Below, piece after piece: positions 57,918 through 64,000 of a DNA stretch of 64,000 nt (positions are counted from its first letter, which is position 1; each line of letters begins with the position of its first letter). The position numbers were made by a program, and so were the translations under genes. This DNA is from Eublepharis macularius (Eukaryota; Chordata; Lepidosauria; Squamata; Eublepharidae), in assembly GCF_028583425.1 (NCBI RefSeq), contig NC_072794.1, positions 30,315,232-30,379,231 of the forward strand, given 5' to 3'. The notes under the pieces are model-generated. The model saw only the letters and a program-made list of their open reading frames with translations. It was not told where the DNA came from and did not search any database.

Positions 57918-58135
57918 AAACGTGATGGAAGGTGCCTTCAAGTCACTGCCAAATTAGGGTGACTCCATAGGGTTTTTAAGGCAAGCGAGGAACACAGATG
58001 GTTTGCCATTATCTGCCTCTCTGTAGCGATCTTTGACTTCCTTGGTGGTCTCCCATCCAAGTATTAACCAGGGCCAACTCTGCTTGGCTCCTGAGAAGAT
58101 CTGGCTAGCTTGGGTCCTGCAGGTTAGGATAGAGA
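57918..58135 (-). mobile_element. 5S rRNA-derived SINE (minus strand)
   Basis: On the minus strand the segment 'gccaagcagagttggccctg' 'gttaatacttggatgggaga' 'ccacc' matches 5S rRNA (AAGCAGGGTCGGGCCTGGTT, then AGTACTTGGATGGGAGACC). Its body then runs 'ggcagataatggcaaaccat' to a shared non-5S 3' part. The 5S internal promoter region (C box) is what survives. Confidence 0.75.
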
Positions 58136-58315
58136 AGCAAGCAGACTAGTGGTATTTTTTCTTAGTATTTTAAATTTTGGACTACATTTTTTTAAAAAAA
58201 TGTATTTACAAATCTCACTTGTAGGGCTCAAGGGCATCACACCATTTTCTACACACCTAGTGTGCTATTAGTTATTTCAGAAATAGTGCATGTACATCAT
58301 GTAATATGCTAGCTC

Positions 58316-58490
58316 CTTTACGTATTTATGTGCCGAGTTATGGTGACCCCAGCAAGGGGGTTTCAAGGCCAAGTGAGAAGCAAAGGTGGTTTGCCATTGC
58401 CTTCCTCTGCAATCCCCCATCAAATTACCACCCCTGCTTAGCTTCTGAGATCAGGCTCATGCCACCTTGGCCTCCTGCTAGTTCCTTTGG
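58316..58490 (-). mobile_element. 5S rRNA-derived SINE, second copy (minus strand)
   Basis: Minus-strand 'ctgatctcagaagctaagca' 'ggggtgg' and 'tttgatgggggattgc' follow 5S rRNA with a small internal loss. Its non-5S body 'aggaaggcaatggcaaacca' 'cctttgc' is shared with the copy at 57918-58135. It is in the same orientation, 180 bp away. Confidence 0.7.
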
Positions 58491-59067
58491 AAATCTGAAA
58501 AAGTGCTAGATTTGACTCACGCTTTTACATACCTGCAAGCAATGTAATATGCCTCTAGTGTTCCTTTTTTGGTCTAGCGGAGAGGCTGGTGGCTTGGAAG
58601 TTCCTTGCCTGCATTCACCAAGCTTTTAAAAACTTCTGAGTCCTAGTATCTGCACCTCGGGGACGCCAGCATAAAAATGCTCATTCTCTTCTTCCTTCAT
58701 TGACATTTTTACGTCTTACATACACAGAGACTTCTGTCTGCCAGTCCACACACCTGGCAAAGCATCAGCTACATGCCAGACGGGCTCTATGAACAATGTT
58801 ACTCGTTCTTGAACCAACTGCAGCCCCCTTGCTTGCTGGATATCCATTGAGTTTGATCACAATGCAAAATGTTTGTGTCTCTGAGAATATAAGCCTGACA
58901 ATCCAGTGCCATGTGAAAGTCCTCAACAACTACCATATCCATAAATCTTCCCTACTAGTAATGAATCCAGATTCAACTATCAGAACTGGCAGAATGACCA
59001 TTGTGCAGCCAGCTCAGGCCAGCTGTAAAAAGGAGTGGAGCGTAGTCTGAAGTGAACACAGTTATAA

Positions 59068-59255
59068 TCAGTTAGCACTGGCTTTGGCTTCTGCTGAAGG
59101 CCACGTAACTTGGACGTGATATGGCTCCAGCTCTTCCGGGGCAACATAATCCGGAGCATTGCTCATCAGGTCTCTTCCTTTGAAGGATTTGGGAAAGGCG
59201 ATGACGTCTCGAATGCTTGGAGCCCCAACAATGAGGCAGATCAGCCTGTCGAGTC
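59068..59255 (-). CDS. DARS2: DARS2 last coding exon
   Basis: DARS2 is mitochondrial aspartyl-tRNA synthetase, a class II enzyme that charges mitochondrial tRNA-Asp. This exon begins after TTCTAG with two bases that finish a Gly codon, then [20 protein letters not shown] through [20 protein letters not shown] and TGA at 59068-59070. Together with the previous exon it forms class II motif 3, GIALGLDRL, whose Arg binds ATP. The C-terminal tail differs from human in its last dozen residues. Confidence 0.96.
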
Positions 59256-59875
59256 CTAGAAGATAAAAGCCAAGTATTATGTTTGACTTCTGAGAAGTAA
59301 GCTTTAGACTTTAACCAGAAATAAATGTTTCCAGATTGCCAAAAAGTTTGCCCTGAACAAAATATATTGTGCAAATCAATGAAGATGACTTTGCCTGATC
59401 TTGGCTGAAGAAGAAGCACTGACATGCAAGGAATTTTACTGTGGGGGGAGGGCTCCTAGCACCAAGAGAATTAGGGCTATAAAATACTTAAACCATACTT
59501 CCAGCCAGGTCTGCTTAATTCGTGATCCAGTGTAGTTTTTGTTAATTTGCTTTTCTGCAACATGTGCTCTAGAAAAGTTTGCTTAACTCCCAAATTTCCT
59601 TCTGAGCACTTTCCAGTTGTGGGTTTTCATCTAAAAGCCTTTGTTACATTTCAGCTATGAACTTTATGGCTTTGGCAGGTACCTGGTTTTGCTGGAGGGC
59701 CAAATGACAAGGATGTGCTAAAGGCCCCTATCCCACCTCTCAAAAATGGCTTGTTGCCAAATCAGATTGCCACAGAAGATAGTAATCTACACTCTTCTTT
59801 TTGCCAAATGGGAAAGAGGAGACTGAATTTGACCTAGGGGCTAACGAATTTCTAACCTCTATTTTTGTGAGTTTG

Positions 59876-60199
59876 TTTTACTACTGTGGTTGTTGTGGGT
59901 TTTCCGGGCTGTATTGCCGTGGTCTTGGCATTGTAGTTCCTGACGTTTCGCCAGCAGCTGTGGCTGGCATCTTCAGAGGTGTAGCACCAAAAGACAGAGA
60001 TCTCTCAGTGTCACTCAGTGTTTGTGACACTGAGAGATCTCTGTCTTTTGGTGCTACACCTCTGAAGATGCCAGCCACAGCTGCTGGCGAAACGTCAGGA
60101 ACTACAATGCCAAGACCACGGCAATACAGCCCGGAAAACCCACAACAACCATCGTTCTCCAGCCGTGAAAGCCTTCGACAATACATATTTTACTACTGT
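59876..60199 (+). mobile_element. Penelope-like foldback element with 12-bp TSD
   Basis: The element at 59888-60187 is flanked by perfect 12-bp direct repeats TTTTACTACTGT (59876-59887 and 60188-60199). The arms at 59888-60014 and 60024-60150 are exact reverse complements over 127 bp, around a 9-nt loop. A one-sided 37-nt tail follows (60151-60187, with GTGAAAGCCTTCGACAATAC). Each arm contains CTGAAGA, a 6-bp hairpin and GAAAC-GTC, a hammerhead-like core. Hammerheads are known from Penelope-like elements. No reverse transcriptase is present, so it is non-autonomous or a truncated product. The mirrored open frames here are by-products of the palindrome. Confidence 0.8.
60056..60102 (+). ncRNA. 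Hammerhead-ribozyme-like core (right arm)
   Basis: Core strand CTGAAGA (60062-60068) fits CUGANGA. One extra T (60069) comes before stem II, GCCAGC (60070-60075) paired with GCTGGC (60083-60088) over a 7-nt loop. GAA (60089-60091) follows, then AC-GT as a two-pair stem III without a loop, and C at 60096 as the predicted cleavage residue. Stem I is CCT (60059-60061) with AGG (60097-60099). The tiny stem III would need dimeric pairing, as reported for Penelope-like hammerheads. Activity is unproven. The mirror copy is on the minus strand at 59936-59982. Confidence 0.6.
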
Positions 60200-60480
60200 T
60201 TAAGAAATTTATGTGCAGCCTCTCCAGAGACCCGCTTGAAGTGGCTCACAAGTAAAAACAATACCATAAAAACAATGAATTATCAACATTAAAACAAGCC
60301 ATTAAAAGCAAATCAGTGGCATAAAAACAAACATTGAACAACCTTAAAATTATCGATACAAATGGTCCTTAAACTACAAGTAAGCCATAAAAGATTTTTT
60401 TAAAAAAACCCCTTGGTTAAAAGCATGGGTAAAAACGAATGTTTTGGCTTGGTGTCTAAAAGACAGTAAAGCAGGTAGAT
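60200..60480 (-). mobile_element. L2-type LINE 3' UTR fragment (minus strand)
   Basis: 'tttatgtgcagcctctccag' followed by 'agacccgc', and the A-rich centre with 'aaacgaatgttttggcttgg' 'tgtctaaaag', parallel the 3' part of the L2 copy at 5755-6000 ('gatgagttttggcttgttgc'). The foldback element is inserted at its left edge. Confidence 0.5.
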
Positions 60481-60628
60481 GTATCTCACTGCGGATCACA
60501 AAGAACAGCCGTGTATACATAAGTTTAATAAAAAAATTAAGTGAGTTATAAAGATAGGTCCCTGTCAAAACACAGGGGGAAAGTCCATCAGCAGTATTTG
60601 TGTTCCCGGTAGAACAGCAGATGCTAAC

Positions 60629-60704
60629 CTAATGCAATTCCACCATGGGGAGGTGCACCAGAATCCAGAGCTTCAAGCAGGTGAAAAAGCAGCTCAGAAT
60701 CCTC
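60629..60704 (-). CDS. DARS2: DARS2 exon (76 bp), motif 3 start
   Basis: The minus-strand acceptor TTCTAG precedes EDSELLFHLLEALDSGAPPH and GGIAL, and the exon ends with one base of the split Gly before GTTAGC. It supplies the first half of class II motif 3. This exon is too short for a stand-alone open frame. It was found as the missing piece between LETVLK and GLDRL, and the phases join exactly. Confidence 0.95.
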
Positions 60705-60972
60705 CTAGAAAGAAAGGGCTTAAATTAATGACCACTACCATAGCCTAAAAGGATAAAGAGCTGGACTTCAATAGCCAGGGTTCAAATACCAAATTCAGCA
60801 ATAGTAGTCTGAGCACTTCAAAGAACAGCCCTCCTTTATGGAAGATGTGGGCCACGGGTAAAGCTCTTAGCCATGTATGTCTTGGCTATATTTAAATAAG
60901 CTTAGAGTTTCTTCATTTAATGACTTGAATCTTGCCAACCATTTCTGTGGATGGAAGGATTTCTGTATGTGC

Positions 60973-60973
<1 letters not shown>

Positions 60974-61011
<38 letters not shown>

Positions 61012-61029
61012 ACAACCCCCCCCCCCCCC
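60974..61029. repeat. (AC)n microsatellite and C-run
   Basis: (AC)n runs from 60974 to 61014, followed by a run of C to 61029, in a DARS2 intron. Length is likely to vary between individuals. Confidence 0.95.
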
Positions 61030-61365
61030 GGCCCAGGACTAATTTGTGAAAGTAGCAAAAGTTGAAAACATCCCCCTCCCTTGCATGGGTAGAAATTTTA
61101 GGAAGGATCTAACCCAATGTTTGCTCTCTGGTAATGGAGGTGTACTCAAGATACACTCAAATGGTCCACTGCATGGGGCAGGTGTATTTAAATGTGACCA
61201 GATGTTTGTGAAACTCTTACAGAGAAAAGACTTAACCCCAAACCCCGTGTAGCTTAGAATTAATGGCCTTACTCAGTCACCTGAATAACTTACAAAATGT
61301 TGTGCCACAACTAAAAAATGTGAACTTCCAGACCAAGGATAGCACGTCGAATTGATGTTATCTAC

Positions 61366-61476
61366 CTTCAGCACTGTCTCGAGAATGAAACGCTGCTGCT
61401 TTGCATTGTGGATTCGAATCGAGCCGCCTCCAATCTCATTACCATTCAACACTAGGTCATAGTGCTGACCCCGAAC
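61366..61476 (-). CDS. DARS2: DARS2 exon (111 bp)
   Basis: The exon has 37 codons in phase 0, [20 protein letters not shown] through [17 protein letters not shown]. The acceptor is CTTCAG and the donor GTAGAT. The block [17 protein letters not shown] is nearly invariant in bacterial-type and mitochondrial AspRS and forms part of the aspartate/ATP site. Confidence 0.96.
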
Positions 61477-62778
61477 CTGAAGGGGCGGGGGGGGGGGGAG
61501 GAGGAAAGATACAGGATGGTTGCATTTTACATAGATTACAAGGTACATATAAACTCTCCCATGATAGCACCACTGTCTTCTGTCAGAGATGAAACAGGTA
61601 GAAGAATTATGGTTTGGAAGAGTTTTCCAGTTGGTGTAACACTGTCCAGTTTTTAAAAGTTCCTTGGTTCTACAATTACTTTTAGTGATGAGACCTTGGC
61701 CCTCTTAAGACCAGTCAAAACTTACTTTGCTGGGCCTTTCAAGTTTTGTCCCTGGTTTTATATTGTCTTTTGCTGGTATTTATTTAGAAGATCTATATTC
61801 CATCTTCCCATAAAATGTCCAAGGCACCTTACAATGAGGAGGTATTAAAAAACCAGAATCGACAATATTACTAATCAGTACAGTGGGTTGGGTCCAAAAC
61901 ACCCTAAGGTTTTTTTTTTCATGTGATGAACAGGTCTTTTCTTAATTCCCCGTTTTCTGCTGCAGCCCATGTATTCCATGAAATGCTGCTCTAGGACTTG
62001 GTGGGCTCTCTGGAGCAGTGAGGGCTACAGGGGTGAAAGCATGTTGGTACAGGTTGGTATGGAGTCCCAGTAAGAAGGCAGTAACTCCCACCTTCTGCTT
62101 TGAGCCTCCCAAAGGAGACAACACTGGTAAGCAGCAGAGTTACTTTCACACCTGGTGGGCTATGATATTGGGTTCTGCAGGTGGAAGGAGGAGGGACCTG
62201 AGAGTATCAATCCCCCTTCCACTAGCAGAAGACTACTGTAGAACCTATTCCTACTATTTTATAGTTGGTTTCATATTGTATTTTTATTATTTAATAAATA
62301 ATCTAAACAATTATCTAAAAATTAACAGAGGCAGGCAATAAAGGGAGGCCAAGAGCACATGCTGAATATATGACACATCCACTTTGAGGTGTGGATTCAG
62401 AAGATGCCCCGAGTCTTCACTCAAAAGGTGAGCTTTGAGGATCTGGAGAAAGTCAAAAAAGCAGCATCAAGTATGTTTAGTTGCTCTGTGTGATCTAAAC
62501 AGTTTTATATTGGCATATAAGAAGGAAAAGAAATGAAATCTGAATTAATTGTGCCTATAGCAAATGTAACACTGGCTTAGTCCCAGCCACAAGAAAAGTA
62601 CATGCAATAAAAAACAAAATCTATGAAAGAGGCTTGATGTCTCCAAGGGAGATCCTGATGGCATGAGAAACACACACAAAAGTCCATACACCACCTGCAT
62701 GTGTCAAAGAGTCCACCAAGGCCTGGTTTGTCTTTCTTCAAACCCTGCTGGAAATTAAAGCCCCTCACCCGCCATTAC
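61477..62778 (-). other. DARS2 intron
   Basis: This intron holds a G-rich run at 61487-61501 and a LINE 3' tail scrap near 61780-61850 ('tatttatttagaagatctat' 'attcc...'). A GGGTCCAAAA-containing repeat-like stretch runs from about 61885 to 62220. Nothing coding is seen. Confidence 0.65.
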
Positions 62779-62997
62779 CTTTGCAGGCTCAGTGTAGAGG
62801 AGGTGTTCATCAGAAGGGAGCGGGGCAGTGAAAGGGTGGTGAGCAGATTCCAACTCATTGGGGTTTTCTTCTTTCAAGAGGAAGAGTGGGAAATCCACCA
62901 CCCACAAGAAGTGAAATGCAGAAGAGTCACGGAGCGGCAGGCCTCTTTCTTCCAGAAGATCAGCGCTTTCTAGGCGCAATTTTCCCAATGCAGAACA
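62779..62997 (-). CDS. DARS2: DARS2 exon (219 bp)
   Basis: The exon has 73 codons in phase 0, [20 protein letters not shown] through [11 protein letters not shown]. The acceptor is TTTCAG and the donor [18 protein letters not shown] and HHPFTAP are typical of the insertion and catalytic regions of bacterial-type AspRS. Upstream exons, carrying the mitochondrial targeting sequence and anticodon-binding domain, lie beyond the right edge. Confidence 0.96.
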
Positions 62998-64000
62998 CTG
63001 AAATAAATACTTGAATCTGTTAAAATCCAAGAATATCCCTCTTATTTGGATAATTATTTATGAAAGTCTAACACTGAGGATTGTAGAGAGATGCGGAAGA
63101 CTAGCACTAATAACCTTAATTGACATTAGAATTAACAATCAGTTTATTCCCAAGAATGAACATAGATGAGACAGTCCTCTTATTTCAGTAACTTCAAGTT
63201 AGGCACTCTATTTTGAATCCTACAGAAGTGTGAATGAAAGGTTCTCACAATGGTCGATCTTTCTCTGCCTTTCCTTTCCCACAGCAGTCCTCTGCACATG
63301 TACGTGCATGCGCGTGCAGGCACACACAGCCCAAGCATTGTTGGGGTTTACAGGACTCCTGTGGGCAAAAAGCCATTAGACCAAATGCTGAGGTGGAGGA
63401 AACCACTAAAGTTGCATCCCCCTCACTCTTTTGAAATAGAAAGCTTGTTGCACAAACAGTAGCTTTAGCTGCAAAAAGAAGAGCAGCAAAGCCCCCCCCC
63501 CCCCCCCCGCTCACCAATACAGAATTGATATGGCCATGAGAGAACAGTCAGTAGTTAACTAACGTAGAAGCAGTATGAAGGAGCCTTGAGAAACCTCAAC
63601 TGCACTTTGACTGCGCATTGGGTTTTAAATTTTAAAAGACATTGCAAAAAATCTGGTGTGTAAAAAAAAGACAACAGGAGAGCAGGGAAAAAAACCCCAC
63701 TGGACTGTAACAAACTATTGATAACATTGTCTGGTGTCTCTATCGCAAGCACGAATAAAATGCTGATAATTCAAGACTAAACTAATCTAGTGCAGATGTA
63801 ACCATTTTTAATTTCACTGCATTGTTTATGGAGTTTTTTTAAAAATTAAAAAGTACACAACCAATTTTCAAAAATTAAATGAAAACGGGAGCATTGTTAG
63901 TAACACTAACATTCAATTTATATACTACCCTTCAGGACAACTTAACGCCCACTCAGAGTGGTTTACAAAGTGTGTTATTATTGTCCTCACAGCCACCTTG
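62998..64000 (-). other. DARS2 intron (partial)
   Basis: This is intron sequence to the window edge. It contains a C-run of about 18 at 63491-63508. From about 63908 it holds the 3' part of a SINE on the minus strand ('ttcaatttatatactaccct' 'tcaggac', 'cagagtggtttacaaag'), cut by the window end. The same SINE piece occurs at 57670-57760. No exon was recognised. Confidence 0.7.

Larger units (their letters stand above)
55073..59067. other. Convergent interval between GAS5 and DARS2
   Basis: About 4 kb lie between the GAS5 end and the DARS2 stop codon. It holds a BovB remnant, a tRNA-derived SINE, a SINE fragment at 57670-57760 and two 5S-derived SINEs. The part nearest 59067 should be DARS2 3' UTR, but no canonical minus-strand AATAAA stands out. 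55860-56730 and 57030-57660 hold no recognised feature; overlapping open frames at 55850-56227 on both strands look like chance. Confidence 0.6.
59256..60628 (-). other. DARS2 intron with foldback element
   Basis: This intron contains the Penelope-like foldback (59888-60187) inserted next to an L2-type 3' UTR fragment (60200-60480). 59260-59870 holds nothing recognised. Confidence 0.75.

Noticed and set aside
59801-60292. A 163-codon plus-strand open frame and a nearly identical 101-codon minus-strand frame
   Set aside because: They read the same sequence because the 127-bp arms are perfect inverted copies. The frame is a by-product of the foldback element and not a gene.
60974-61029. His/Thr-rich and Val/Cys-rich frames
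   Set aside because: They are translations of the (AC)n microsatellite and adjoining C-run.
1-64000. CRISPR arrays, tRNA or rRNA genes, integrated retroviruses or Polintons
   Set aside because: None was recognised. tRNA-like and 5S-like segments belong to SINEs, and no retroviral-type coding region or paired LTR was seen.

Overview
The window is vertebrate nuclear DNA, almost certainly from a squamate reptile (lizard, gecko or snake). Its genes have small exons with GT-AG introns. Its repeats are a squamate mix of L2- and CR1-clade LINEs, BovB/RTE, several tRNA-derived SINEs, a 5S rRNA-derived SINE, hAT-like MITEs and Penelope-like foldbacks. The species cannot be fixed from the sequence. 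All gene calls come from reading translations and splice sites against remembered orthologues; no database was searched.

Layout: (1) 201-8975, plus strand: the last five coding exons of SERPINC1 (antithrombin); its first exons lie left of the window. (2) 8976-27858: a convergent interval of about 19 kb with no recognised gene, probably containing the long 3' UTR of ZBTB37. (3) 27859-45253, minus strand: ZBTB37, with a complete 503-residue coding sequence in three exons and a probable non-coding first exon at the right. (4) 45050-45650: a CpG-rich head-to-head promoter. (5) 45613-55072, plus strand: GAS5, a 5'TOP-type host RNA of 12 recognisable short exons whose introns carry eleven box C/D snoRNAs. 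(6) 55073-59067: a repeat-filled convergent interval. (7) 59068-62997, minus strand: the last four coding exons of DARS2 (mitochondrial aspartyl-tRNA synthetase), which continues past the right edge. The order SERPINC1-ZBTB37-GAS5-DARS2 with these orientations is the same as on human 1q, seen from the other strand.

The genes share a neighbourhood, not a pathway: a plasma protease inhibitor, a BTB zinc-finger regulator, an rRNA-modification snoRNA cluster and a mitochondrial synthetase. Only ZBTB37 and GAS5 are likely to share control, through one promoter.

The most unusual signals are two small foldback elements of one family (17231-17337 and 59888-60187). Each is flanked by a perfect 12-13 bp target duplication and ends in the same roughly 37-40 nt one-sided tail. 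The larger has perfect 127-bp inverted arms, and each arm carries a hammerhead-ribozyme-like core, which points to a Penelope-like retroelement origin. The GAS5 cluster is also notable: its snoRNA order appears to differ from human, and it holds one C/D RNA I could not assign.
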